From contig VGGQ01000008.1 in assembly GCA_016868535.1 (NCBI GenBank), forward strand, positions 1 to 35,838: 35,838 nucleotides of DNA, given 5' to 3'. The notes beneath the pieces are model-generated. The model searched no databases, was not told the DNA's origin, and saw only the letters and a list, made by a program, of their open reading frames with translations. Within the stretch, counting starts at the first letter, position 1. Every line of letters begins with the position of its first letter. Shown here piece by piece: positions 10,493 through 19,537 of the stretch. The position numbers and the translations under genes were made by a program. The DNA is from Bacteroidota bacterium (lineage in GTDB: Bacteria > Bacteroidota > Bacteroidia > NS11-12g > UBA955).

Positions 10493-11913
10493 TTGCAGGC
10501 ACGCAGTATTTCGGAGGACATACTGTACAAATTCTGTTCCTCAAATTCACCGCACATAAGCTGCATGCCGATTGGAAGCCCTGAAGCTGTTGTGGCAGTG
10601 GGAATGCTGATAGCGCAATTGCCGGCAATATTGGCCTGAACGGTAAACAAATCGGCCAGATACATGGCTATGGGGTTTTTAGATTTTTCACCCATTTTAA
10701 ACGCAGGCGTACTGGTAGTCGGGATAAAAATGGCATCCGCATTTGAAAGTACTTCCCGTGTTCTATTTTTTATGATGCGCCTTACTTTCTGTGCTTTGCT
10801 GTAATACGCGTCGTAATAATCGCTACTAAGCACAAAGGTTCCCAGCATAATGCGACGTTTTACTTCCTCGCCAAAACCTTCGCTGCGGCTGAGGGTAAAG
10901 GTTGATTCCAGATCGGTAGCATGCTGACTGCGGTGGCCGTACAACAGACCGCTATAGCGGCTCAAGTTGCTACTGGCTTCAGCAGTTGTAAGAACGTAGT
11001 AAGTAGGCACTAAATAATCCAGGTATTCAAAATCAAAATAGGTAACGGTATGTCCATTTGCCTGCAGTGAAGCAATAATGGATTCCGTTGCAGATTTCAC
11101 TTCGGGATCCAGGCCGGGATGTTCTATTGCCTGCCTCATAACAGCGAAGGTATATTTCTTACTGGACGCAACATTTTCATATCGGGGCGCCGGTCTGTCA
11201 GAAACGGTGGCATCATGTTCATCAGGGCCCGCCATAATTTCTGTCAGCAGCATATTGTCTTCCAAGCTGTGTGTGAGCGGGCCAATCTGGTCAAAACTGC
11301 TTGCGTAGGCGAGCAATCCCCAGCGACTTATGAGGCCATAGGTAGGTTTGATGCCAAAAAGTCCGCAGAATGCGGCCGGCTGACGAATAGAACCTCCTGT
11401 ATCGCTGCCCAATGTAGCATGAACCATATTGGCCTGCACGGCTACGGCACTGCCGCCGCTGCTGCCACCGGGAACTCTTTCATAATCGGCGGCATTTTTC
11501 ACCGGGCCAAAGGCTGAATTTTCATTGGAAGCACCCATGGCAAATTCATCGCAGTTTGTGCGTCCGAGGATAATGGCATCTTCGTCCAACAAACGCTGAA
11601 CAGCAGTAGCTGTATACAGGCTTTCAAAACCTTCCAGAATTTTGCTTGCCGCCGAAACCTTATGGCCTTTGTAGGCTAGGTTGTCTTTTATACCAATAAT
11701 GGCCCCTGCAAGTCGGCCATGAGTTCCAGATTTAAATTTTTGGTCAATGTGCCTAGCTCGTTCCAGGGCCTCTTCGACCCATACCTCCAAGAATGCATTG
11801 AGGTGTTTGTTTTCCTCGATGCGGGCAATATATTCACTCACCAGTTGAACACAACTGGTTCCCCCAGACCGAATACAGGCCTGGATGTCAGTAATGCGGC
11901 GATAAGTGCTCAA
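10489..11913 (-). CDS. gatA: Asp-tRNA(Asn)/Glu-tRNA(Gln) amidotransferase subunit A
   Basis: Amidase signature: [42 protein letters not shown] (Lys-Ser-Ser triad present). Confidence 0.93.
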   Translation of the reverse strand: MSTYRRITDIQACIRSGGTSCVQLVSEYIARIEENKHLNAFLEVWVEEALERARHIDQKFKSGTHGRLAGAIIGIKDNLAYKGHKVSAASKILEGFESLYTATAVQRLLDEDAIILGRTNCDEFAMGASNENSAFGPVKNAADYERVPGGSSGGSAVAVQANMVHATLGSDTGGSIRQPAAFCGLFGIKPTYGLISRWGLLAYASSFDQIGPLTHSLEDNMLLTEIMAGPDEHDATVSDRPAPRYENVASSKKYTFAVMRQAIEHPGLDPEVKSATESIIASLQANGHTVTYFDFEYLDYLVPTYYVLTTAEASSNLSRYSGLLYGHRSQHATDLESTFTLSRSEGFGEEVKRRIMLGTFVLSSDYYDAYYSKAQKVRRIIKNRTREVLSNADAIFIPTTSTPAFKMGEKSKNPIAMYLADLFTVQANIAGNCAISIPTATTASGLPIGMQLMCGEFEEQNLYSMSSEILRACK

Positions 11914-12122
11914 GCTTCTGTCTTGCTCTTGTTGGGGTCTTCGTCCATGCCTTTGCGAATCTCGCTCTGCACATTGTTTTTGGCGTCATTGAATTCACGC
12001 ACACCACGACCCAGACCGCGCATAAGTTCCGGAATTTTTTTACCCCCAAACAACAACAACACAATCACCAGCACCAGAATGATTTCTTGAGTTCCCATAC
12101 CTAAAATCAAGATTGTATTCAT
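11910..12122 (-). CDS. tatA: Sec-independent protein translocase TatA/TatE family
   Basis: [46 protein letters not shown] helix, FGGKK hinge and amphipathic helix. Confidence 0.9.
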   Translation of the reverse strand: MNTILILGMGTQEIILVLVIVLLLFGGKKIPELMRGLGRGVREFNDAKNNVQSEIRKGMDEDPNKSKTEA

Positions 12123-12191
12123 GTTCAAAATTTTGTTCGAAGTTACCACTAAACCACCGCATTGTCAAAGAAAATCATATCGCCCGGCCTG

Positions 12192-12227
12192 TTTGCATGG
12201 CAACACAGCCTCTATCTATTATTTTTG
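12192..12227 (+). promoter_or_regulatory. Possible Bacteroidota promoter for frr (TTTG ... TATTTTTG)
   Basis: TTTG at 12192-12195 and TATTTTTG at 12220-12227, just upstream of the frr start; the 24-nt spacer is slightly long. Confidence 0.35.
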
Positions 12228-12241
12228 CCCTGAAAAATGAT

Positions 12242-12802
12242 ATGTCAAACGTTAATGAAATGCTAACCCAGTTGAAAGACCAACTGGTAAAAAATCTTTC
12301 CCATACCCATCAGGAATTTTCGCGCATACGCGCCGGAAAAGCCAGCCCCAATATGCTGGATGGCGTGATGGTGGATTACTACGGAACTCCTACCCCGCTG
12401 AATCAGGTGGCCAACATAGGAACGCCCGATGCCAGAACCCTGACCATTCAGCCTTGGGATAAATCGCTGATTCGTCCTATTGAAGCCACCATCATCAACA
12501 GCAACATGGGGTTTGCACCTCAGAATGACGGAGAAATGATTCGCATCAATGTTCCTGCGCTTACCGAAGATCGCAGAAAAGACCTTGTGAAAATGGTCAA
12601 AGCCGAAGCCGAAAACAGCAAGGTGGGCATCCGCAATATCCGTAAGGATTTTATGGAAAAAGCAAAATCCATGCACAAGGATGGCCTTAGCGAAGACGAG
12701 GCCCGCGGTGCAGAAGAAGAAATTCAGAAAACCATAGACAACTACATCAAAAAGACCGAAGATTTACTGTCAGCCAAAGAAAAAGAGATTATGACCGTTT
12801 GA
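12242..12802 (+). CDS. frr: Ribosome recycling factor
   Basis: MSNVNEMLTQLKDQLVKNLSHTHQEFSRIRAGKASPNMLDGVMVDYYGTPTPLNQVANIGTPDARTLTIQPWDKSLIRPIE. Confidence 0.96.
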   Translation: MSNVNEMLTQLKDQLVKNLSHTHQEFSRIRAGKASPNMLDGVMVDYYGTPTPLNQVANIGTPDARTLTIQPWDKSLIRPIEATIINSNMGFAPQNDGEMIRINVPALTEDRRKDLVKMVKAEAENSKVGIRNIRKDFMEKAKSMHKDGLSEDEARGAEEEIQKTIDNYIKKTEDLLSAKEKEIMTV

Positions 12803-12804
12803 GG

Positions 12805-13971
12805 TCAGTCTTGCTCAAAGACCGCCCATTCACGCACTTTGCCGGTTTTTTCCAGCAATGCCTGCAGGCTATCTGCCATCACGGTTATATGCCCCATTTT
12901 ACGGTGGGGTCTAATTTCAGCCTTGTTGTAAAGATGCACATAAACACCCCGTTCTGACAGCAACTGATCGGTAAACTTCAGTTTGCATTTGCCGGATTGT
13001 CCTTCCCCGCCAACAAGGTTAATCATGGCTGCAGGCTGAACCATTTCTGTATTGCCCAGTGGCAACCCCAGTAAAATACGGTTGAGCTGCTCAAACTGGC
13101 TGGTGTAATTGCCTTCTATGGTATGGTGCCCGCTGTTGTGGGGTCTGGGGGCAATTTCATTCACCAATACTTCTGCATTTTGGGTCACAAACAACTCGAC
13201 GGCAAAAAGTCCGGGTGACTGTAAGGCCTGCACGGCACACATGGCCACAGCGCGGTAATCTGAATCCAGGTCTGCGGTGGTTCCAGCAGGAGAAAAAAGG
13301 AATTCCACTAGGTTACTCTGCGGATTGAAATACATTTCTATGAGCGGATAAGTTACCACATTCCCCTTGCGATCCACCGCCACTATAACCGAGTATTCGG
13401 CAATATTTGCATGAAAATGCTCGACCACACAAGGGCCGGGCGACTGAAACTTGCCGGATGCGATGTCGTTTTTGGAAACAACATCAACTCCTTTGCCATC
13501 GTATCCGCCGGTGCGTTGTTTTATGACCACTTTTTCGCCGGCAAAAGGCTGCACGGCCTTTGCCAGATCTGAGGGGCTGTCGCAAATCACAAAATCTGCT
13601 GTAGGAATGCCGTGTTTGCGGTAAAACAATTTCTGGATGCCTTTATCCTGTATTATTTTCAGGGCGCGTGCCGAGGGGATGACTGTTTTGCCCGATTCTT
13701 CTATTTCCAACAAGACATCGCTGTTAATGTGCTCGATTTCAAACGTAAGTACATCGCATTCCTGTGCCAGTTTGCGTATGGCTTCAGCATCCTTCAGACT
13801 TCCCTCTATCACTTTGTCTGCGACAGAAGAAGCCGGACAATGCAAATCATTTTCCAGCACAGTATATTTCACATTCCAAGGTCGGGAAGCCTCAATGAGC
13901 ATCTTGCCCAGTTGCCCTCCCCCAACAAGGCCAATTCTAAGTTCTGCTGGCAATTTTACGTTCTCATTCAT
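12805..13971 (-). CDS. purK: 5-(carboxyamino)imidazole ribonucleotide synthase
   Basis: MNENVKLPAELRIGLVGGGQLGKMLIEASRPWNVKYTVLEND...EIAPRPHNSGHHTIEGNYTSQFEQ; ATP-grasp. Confidence 0.95.
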   Translation of the reverse strand: MNENVKLPAELRIGLVGGGQLGKMLIEASRPWNVKYTVLENDLHCPASSVADKVIEGSLKDAEAIRKLAQECDVLTFEIEHINSDVLLEIEESGKTVIPSARALKIIQDKGIQKLFYRKHGIPTADFVICDSPSDLAKAVQPFAGEKVVIKQRTGGYDGKGVDVVSKNDIASGKFQSPGPCVVEHFHANIAEYSVIVAVDRKGNVVTYPLIEMYFNPQSNLVEFLFSPAGTTADLDSDYRAVAMCAVQALQSPGLFAVELFVTQNAEVLVNEIAPRPHNSGHHTIEGNYTSQFEQLNRILLGLPLGNTEMVQPAAMINLVGGEGQSGKCKLKFTDQLLSERGVYVHLYNKAEIRPHRKMGHITVMADSLQALLEKTGKVREWAVFEQD

Positions 13972-15124
13972 CGTTTGGTTCCTCCATGCTAAAGAGTGCG
14001 CTGTAGAGATTGCGGTATTTTTCGGGTTGAAAAGACTGCACTGCAAAGTTGTGGGCTGCCCGCGACATTTCCGCTTTTTCTTGGGATGACAATTTACAGT
14101 ATTGTTCCAGGGCATCCGCAAAGGCCGCAGGCTGCAGGGTAATTTCCGCACCAGAATGATTGTCCTTTAAGCCTTTCCAGGGGGTGTTTTCTCCTATAAA
14201 ACAAGGCAATCCTTGAGCCAGCGCCTCGGCAATGGCATGGCCGAAGTTTTCGCCCTTGCTTCAGGAAACAAAAATGTGATGCTGTTGGTAATATTCCGCC
14301 ATTTTTGGGGGTGGAACGGATAAAATATACGTTACCTTGATATGTTCAGGCAATAGGATCAAAGCCTGCTGAAAAGAATTAAAATACGCTTCATCCGAAT
14401 AATCGCCAATGAGGGTAACCTGTGCCGGAAACGGCATGAGCGACAGCATCTGCAACAGCAACAGCGGGTCTTTTTCGTCGGATATACGGCCTACGGAAAT
14501 GATTTTCAGAGGCTCCTCTTATATATTATGCAGTTTGTATGGTGGAATGCCTGCCGGAATATTGGCGGCTTCCAGAATTTTAGCTTTTTCACCCATCACG
14601 GCGCGGATTTCCTCCGTTTCATCGGATTGTGTACTTTGCCAGTCTAGGTTATTAAACAAGCCAAAAATCCCGGCCAGGGTTATAAAAACTTTCTTTTAAA
14701 AAGGCTTTACACTGCGGGCGCTGCGATGCAGCATGCCCCGCGGGGCTACCACAATTTTTCGGTGTTTGGAGCGGTGCCCCCACAGAATGGGATAAATGCT
14801 AAAATACAGAGAAAATATCCCCTGAACATACAGCACATCTTCTGCGGTAAGGTGCGCATCCAGTAAATCAAAAATGCGATTTCTGAAGAGCATTTTGCTG
14901 TCCAGGTACATTACCTGAGCCTTGCCCTGCCAATCGGTCTATACACATGTATCTACAACCAGTGGCTCTTCAGAACCGTAATTCTGGTTGCCGCAAATTA
15001 TCCGAAAATTATAATCAGAATGAAGCAGGTCTAGGAGGTTGAACAGCGAGCGCACGGGACCACCAGCCCTGAAAGCGGGATCGAACCAGTCGCAAGCAAT
15101 GACCACACCGGTTTTTTTAGTCAT
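13964..15124 (-). pseudogene. Glycosyltransferase family 4-like protein interrupted by four in-frame stop codons, no frameshift
   Basis: Four ORF pieces (15124-14939, 14911-14696, 14461-14261, 14209-13964) share one frame. Stops: TAG 14941-14939, TAA 14698-14696, TAA 14521-14519, TGA 14263-14261. Spliced text: MTKKTGVVIACDWFDPAFRAGGPVRSL...VVDTCV*TDWQGKAQVMYL...RSARSVKPF*KKVFITLAG...KLHNI*EEPLKIISVGRISDEKDP...HHIFVS*SKGENFGHAIAEALAQGLPCF. Confidence 0.88.
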
Positions 15125-16964
15125 TGATTTCGTTCTTAGCTATCCAGTGCCCCAAAACTGCAAGGCCCCAGGCCTTGTGCCAGTCGGGGTTCTCTTTTTG
15201 GTCAAGCCCGGCAATAAGTCTGTCTATGAAGGTTGGATTGAGCATCTCTGCATTTTTCAGCAGTTCCAGCTTTTCGGTAAAGAAGGGTTTGAGTTCGTGG
15301 TTCATCCAAGCCTGCCAGGGAAAAGAGAAGCCCATTTTGGGTCTGTCCCAGATTTCGCGTGGCAGTAAATCCCCCATGGCATCAATCAGCAGTTGCTTGG
15401 GTGTTTTCAGCGGCTTAAAATCATCGGGCATGGCCAGCATAAATTCTACCAGGTCTTTGTCTAGAAAAGGTTCCCTAATTTCGAGGCTGTGCGCCATTCC
15501 CATCTGGTCGGCATCGCGGAGCAACACATTTTCCAGATAGGTATTACATTCAGCAATGGTGATTTCTGATACCAGTTTGGGACCGAACGGATCATCGGTT
15601 TCGGTTTGGAAATAGCGGTGGTATTCGGCACCGGCCTGTTCCAGTTCCTCCAGGTCTATGGCTTGTCTGAATATGGGATACATGTTTGCCCAGTCCCATG
15701 AGGGCAGGCAAGCCAGCATGGCCAGTTTACGCGCGGCTTTGCCTTTCAGCATTTTGGCGGGCAGGAGTGCAGCGCTTTTGCGTATGCCGGGCGGTAATTT
15801 CCCGATGAACCGGTATTTTTTGAGTTGCTGCAAATACCTAAAAACGGGGTATCCGCCAAACAGCTCATCACTTCCTATGCCGCTTAATACAACTGTAATT
15901 CCTGCCCTTTTGGTGTATTTGGAAATAATGTATGTGTTCAGGCCGTCCATACCCGGATGGTCCATAGAATTGAGGGCTTCGGGGATATCGTGCAGAAATT
16001 CATCGGGGCGCAGAAGAATGGGATGGTGGTCGGTGCGGTATTTGTCGGCAATCATCTCCGCAAAACGCTTTTCGCTGTATTCCTGCTCATCGAAATATAC
16101 GTTAACTGTTTTAACCTGCCGGTCAGACAACTTGCTCATGGCAGCCACCAACGCAGCGCTGTCAATTCCGCCGGAAAGGAAGGCTCCCAGCGGCACATCG
16201 CTCATCAGGCGCTTCTCTACGGCTTTGAAAATAAGTTCGCGGGTTTGCTTGATTACCTTTTCATAGGGACCTGGTAATGTGTATTTATCCCGGCAGTCTT
16301 CCATGCGCCAGTAGTGGCGAACGCCAAAACCTTTATCATCCACAATGGCGTATGAACCGGCAGGCAGCATCTGCACTCCGTTTACCATGGTTTCGGGGCT
16401 GTATACCGTCTGATACAGCAGATAATTACCCAGGGCGCGGCGGTTGATGCGCGCTTTGAAATGCCCTGAGGCCAGCAACCCTTTAATTTCACTGCTAAAA
16501 AGGAGCATATCACCACCGCGGCAGAAATACAGCGGTTTAACACCCATGCGGTCGCGGGCCAGAATCAGTTGTTTTTTCTCACGGTCCCAGATGGCTATGG
16601 CAAACGTGCCATCCAGCATGGCAAAAGTTTGTGTGCCGTGCTCTTCCAGCAGGGCAAGTATGACTTCGGTATCCGTCTCGGTGCAGTATGGGTATTTGCG
16701 GTGGGTTGCCCGCATGGTTTTGTAATTGTAAATTTCTCCATTTAATACTATGGTGTAGCGGCCGCTGGCCGAAGTCATGGGTTGCCGGCCTCCCTCAGAA
16801 AGATCGATTATGCTGAGACGTCGGTGACCCAGGCCGATGTTTCCCTCAGTAAATATACCCGTGGCATCCGGCCCTCTGTGCACCAGTGCATTGTTCATGT
16901 GCACCAGCATGTCGGTAGTCCTGAATCTGTCTTTTAAACCAAAAATGCCGTTAATACCAGACAT
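15117..16964 (-). CDS. asnB: Asparagine synthase (glutamine-hydrolyzing) type, Cys2 replaced by Ser
   Basis: MSGINGIFGLKD...NNALVHRGPDATGIF...LGHRRLSIIDLSEGGRQPM...LNGEIYNY...GAFLSGGIDSAALVAAM; 615 aa. The codon after ATG is TCT (Ser). Confidence 0.92.
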   Translation of the reverse strand: MSGINGIFGLKDRFRTTDMLVHMNNALVHRGPDATGIFTEGNIGLGHRRLSIIDLSEGGRQPMTSASGRYTIVLNGEIYNYKTMRATHRKYPYCTETDTEVILALLEEHGTQTFAMLDGTFAIAIWDREKKQLILARDRMGVKPLYFCRGGDMLLFSSEIKGLLASGHFKARINRRALGNYLLYQTVYSPETMVNGVQMLPAGSYAIVDDKGFGVRHYWRMEDCRDKYTLPGPYEKVIKQTRELIFKAVEKRLMSDVPLGAFLSGGIDSAALVAAMSKLSDRQVKTVNVYFDEQEYSEKRFAEMIADKYRTDHHPILLRPDEFLHDIPEALNSMDHPGMDGLNTYIISKYTKRAGITVVLSGIGSDELFGGYPVFRYLQQLKKYRFIGKLPPGIRKSAALLPAKMLKGKAARKLAMLACLPSWDWANMYPIFRQAIDLEELEQAGAEYHRYFQTETDDPFGPKLVSEITIAECNTYLENVLLRDADQMGMAHSLEIREPFLDKDLVEFMLAMPDDFKPLKTPKQLLIDAMGDLLPREIWDRPKMGFSFPWQAWMNHELKPFFTEKLELLKNAEMLNPTFIDRLIAGLDQKENPDWHKAWGLAVLGHWIAKNEIND

Positions 16965-16997
16965 TTATCTTCAAAATTGCGGTAATTTGCATGCTGA

Positions 16998-17305
16998 TTG
17001 AACATTGTATTGGCTACGGACGGAATTTACCCTTTTGTGCTGGGAGGCATGCAAAAGCACGCCGCCTATATCATCAGGCATCTTGCAGGTAATGAGCATA
17101 TTGTGGATGTAATCATCCCCGATAACGGCGTAAGCGATACAGAAGAGGCAGCAACCCGATTCTGGGGAAATGAGCGTCCTGACAACATCCGTTTTCATGT
17201 GATTCCGTATCCAAAATTGCCCCGTTTTCTGGGACATTATGTGATTGCAAGTTATTTTTACTCCCGTAGGATTACAAACTATTTTTCCCATAAAATATCA
17301 ACCGC
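16998..17305 (+). pseudogene. Truncated glycosyltransferase N-terminal fragment
   Basis: TTG start; NIVLATDGIYPFVLGGMQKHAAYIIRHLAGNEHIVDVIIPDNG...RRITNYFSHKI resembles a GT4 N-terminus, then runs into a palindromic repeat; ORF closes at 17342. Confidence 0.7.
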
Positions 17306-17350
17306 CGACTGTCTTCGTCAGCTTCTCCTCGCCCGGAGGTAGATGGGTGG
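17301..17350. repeat. REP-like paired-hairpin element, copy 1
   Basis: accgccgactgtcttcgtcagcttctcctcgcccggaggtagatgggtgg: a GAC..GTC stem followed by a CTCC..GGAG stem and TGGGTGG. Confidence 0.4.
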
Positions 17351-17360
17351 GATTGTCGGA

Positions 17361-18392
17361 TCAGCTCAAAAAAGCATCTTCGTAATAGCGAACAAAACGA
17401 AGCCCCCATTGGGGTTGTGGGATGATGGCTTTGACATCTTCTCCCATGGCCTGCTTTACGGCAAGTAACGGGAGGTTGATACCCATGCCCATGGCCGTGG
17501 TGGTGCTACCTTGTAGTCGGGGATTGATTTCCAGGATATAAAATTTGCCATCTTCACCCCGTTTCACCTGCAGGCCATTAGGGCCATGGAGTTTCATGCA
17601 GCGAAAAACACGGGTGGCATAATCCATTATTCCCCGGTTTTCCTCAAACACCCCGCCCACACTGATACCATTGTTCATGGCTATGCGCTTGCGTGGGAGC
17701 AGCAATAAAGGCTCTCCCTTATCCAGCAAGGCATCCACGGTGTATTCTTCACCGGGCAGGTACTCCATAACCAGCATGGCGGGAAGTGACTTATTGCCAA
17801 ACAATTCCAGTATGGTTTCCAGTGTGGCGTGGGTGTTTCCCGGTTTTTGTTCGAAAAACGCCTCAAACGACCCCGCTCCTGCATCCAGTATGCGCATGCC
17901 GCGGCTGCCGTTGGAAAGTGCCGGCTTGATGCACACTTTTTTATGGGGGTAGCCCAGTTTATGGGTGTGTTCTGCTATTTCGGTAGCTGAAGTGGCTGTA
18001 TAAAATTCAGCCACCGGAATACCGGCCTTCTTCAGCGATTGCATCAGATGCAGTTTATCGTTGGCGGTATGCAGTTGTTCAGCATCGGAAACCACAATGC
18101 GGGTGCCGATTTCCAAAAAACGTTCCTTATTGGGAGCCAGCACTTCCAGTTCGCGGGTTACCAGCGGCAGCAGCACATCCACTTTTTGCTCAACACAGAT
18201 GCGGTATGTATGTTCAATAAAATCCGGGTCGGATGCTTTGGGTATCTGATAAAAATAGGGGTGAATAGCCCTGCCGGAGGCATGGGGATTGGCATCAGCC
18301 ACCCACAATTCGATGGCCGGCTCCTGTTTTAATGCCTTGATGATGCCCGGGCCGCCGGGGGCGCCGGCACCAGTGATGAGGGTGGTTTTTAT
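17361..18392 (-). CDS. ATP-grasp domain protein (carbamoyl-phosphate synthase-like), canonical start codon missing
   Basis: IKTTLITGAGAPGGPGIIKALKQEPAIELWVADANPHASGRAIHPYFYQIPKA...VCIKPALSNGSRGMRIL...VMEYLPGEEYTVDALLDKGEPLLLLPRKR...ILEINPRLQGSTTTAMGMGINLPLLA. The first in-frame ATG/GTG/TTG-type codon (TTG, 18308) lies inside the conserved N-terminal fold. Confidence 0.8.
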   Translation of the reverse strand: MKTTLITGAGAPGGPGIIKALKQEPAIELWVADANPHASGRAIHPYFYQIPKASDPDFIEHTYRICVEQKVDVLLPLVTRELEVLAPNKERFLEIGTRIVVSDAEQLHTANDKLHLMQSLKKAGIPVAEFYTATSATEIAEHTHKLGYPHKKVCIKPALSNGSRGMRILDAGAGSFEAFFEQKPGNTHATLETILELFGNKSLPAMLVMEYLPGEEYTVDALLDKGEPLLLLPRKRIAMNNGISVGGVFEENRGIMDYATRVFRCMKLHGPNGLQVKRGEDGKFYILEINPRLQGSTTTAMGMGINLPLLAVKQAMGEDVKAIIPQPQWGLRFVRYYEDAFLS

Positions 18393-18435
18393 GTTGGGTT
18401 TAATGGTTTATTTGTTTAAAGGTTTATTGGGATGT

Positions 18436-18456
18436 CCCGTCCTGAAAAAGGTTTCT
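18436..18456 (+). repeat. Interspersed motif CCCGTCCTGAAAAAGGTTTCT (possible IS-end-like remnant), copy 1
   Basis: Resembles 20571-20591 and the reverse complement of 26243-26264; flanked by AT-rich GGTTTATTTGTTTA text. Confidence 0.4.
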
Positions 18457-18482
18457 ATTAGCGTCTGCACTACTTTTTTTCT

Positions 18483-18536
18483 TACCCCTGCTGACTTTGT
18501 CAGAGTCTGCTCCACCAGAGGCAGAGTGATGGGGTT
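18483..18536. repeat. REP-like paired-hairpin element, copy 2
   Basis: tacccctgctgactttgtcagagtctgctccaccagaggcagagtgatggggtta: CTGAC-TTT-GTCAG stem, then TCTGC..GCAGA stem. Confidence 0.5.
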
Positions 18537-19176
18537 ATGTTGTTATGACCATCCGCACCACTTCAAATACCTCAGCCCACTCCACACCAGCCTGGACGCC
18601 GCGCATGCGGGCCTGACTGCGGGTGAATTCGGGTTGCATGTACAGACGATGGGCCTGACTTTTGTATTGGGACAAGGCTTGTATCTTCTTTTCCATCTGG
18701 GCTTCTTTCAACCCAAAAAATAGGGTGGTTTTGAACTCAAAATTGTTCCAGGGCAATTCATAACACAGCAGGGTAGAAAATTTGAATGCCCTCACCGCTT
18801 CCTGCGCTATGGTATAATGATCCTGATGGATATCATTAATACTGGGAACGAAAACCACCGAGGGTTTCAGGGTATCACGCAACTTTAGAATGTCATCCAG
18901 CAATTGTTGACGGTGATAATTGAAGGTGCGCACATCGTAATCAAACAAGTGCAGATTTTCTTCCGGAATACCCAGTTTCTGCGTGGATGCCTTAATTTCC
19001 TGTACCAGCACATCCTCCGGAAAACCGACCAGCACGCTGTGCCTGCAGGCAGAAAACGCGGCTATGTGCACATGGTTGCCCTGCTCCAGCAGCAGCCGTA
19101 TGGAACCACCGCAGCCCAGTTCGGCATCATCGACGTGGGGAGAAAGGACGAGTATGGTTTGGTTGTGGATTTGCAT
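18535..19176 (-). CDS. PIG-L family deacetylase
   Basis: TILVLSPHVDDAELGCGGSIRLLLEQGNHVHIAAFSAC...VVFVPSINDIHQDHYTIAQEAVRAF: zinc-site motifs HxDD and HxxH. Confidence 0.9.
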   Translation of the reverse strand: MQIHNQTILVLSPHVDDAELGCGGSIRLLLEQGNHVHIAAFSACRHSVLVGFPEDVLVQEIKASTQKLGIPEENLHLFDYDVRTFNYHRQQLLDDILKLRDTLKPSVVFVPSINDIHQDHYTIAQEAVRAFKFSTLLCYELPWNNFEFKTTLFFGLKEAQMEKKIQALSQYKSQAHRLYMQPEFTRSQARMRGVQAGVEWAEVFEVVRMVITT

Positions 19177-19178
19177 GG

Positions 19179-19345
19179 TTATTTTAATAAAGAAATAATT
19201 TCCTTGGCCTGACTTTCAAATGTAAAGGGTATAATCGTATGCATTGTTATACTCCAATGTTTTCAACCTCTTCGGAATGTGTTTAAATTCATTTTTAAGG
19301 GTTCTACCTTCAATAAAAATTCCAAGTCTGTTCGTCTCTATAAAA
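19179..19345 (-). pseudogene. Frameshifted C-terminal remnant of a glycosyltransferase
   Basis: Reverse frames read SYASNFIETNRLGIFIEGRTLKNEFKHIPKRLKTLEYNNAYDYT then, one frame over, PFTFESQAKEIISLLK*, which resembles a GT C-terminal helix with a 1-nt indel. Confidence 0.5.
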
Positions 19346-19537
19346 TTACTTGCGTAACTTTTTTCTCAAATTAATGAATACTAACGGAATTCTTGCTGCA
19401 AAAAACTCAATGTATTTGGTTGACAAAAAATCTTTGATATAGTTATTTACAAATAACGGTGAAAAATTTGCTTCGCTCAAAATATCAAAAACTAAGCTAT
19501 ATGTAACTGAAATAATTCCAAAGGGTGGTGCCCGCAA
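19346..19537 (-). other. Short ORF of unknown identity; possible C-terminal gene remnant
   Basis: GIISVTYSLVFDILSEANFSPLFVNNYIKDFLSTKYIEFFAARIPLVFINLRKKLRK*; sits between two pseudogene pieces and overlaps the frame of the NusG-like remnant. Confidence 0.3.

Noticed and set aside
11119-11517. 132 aa + strand ORF inside gatA
   Set aside because: Antisense to conserved GatA catalytic region; shadow ORF.
13964-15124. Stop-codon reassignment or recoding (e.g. amber suppression) as the cause of in-frame stops
   Set aside because: TAG, TAA and TGA all occur as internal stops in the same gene, and intact neighbouring genes terminate normally; decay or sequence error is simpler.
15658-16266. 202 aa + strand ORF antisense to asnB
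   Set aside because: Shadow of the conserved asparagine synthase reading frame.
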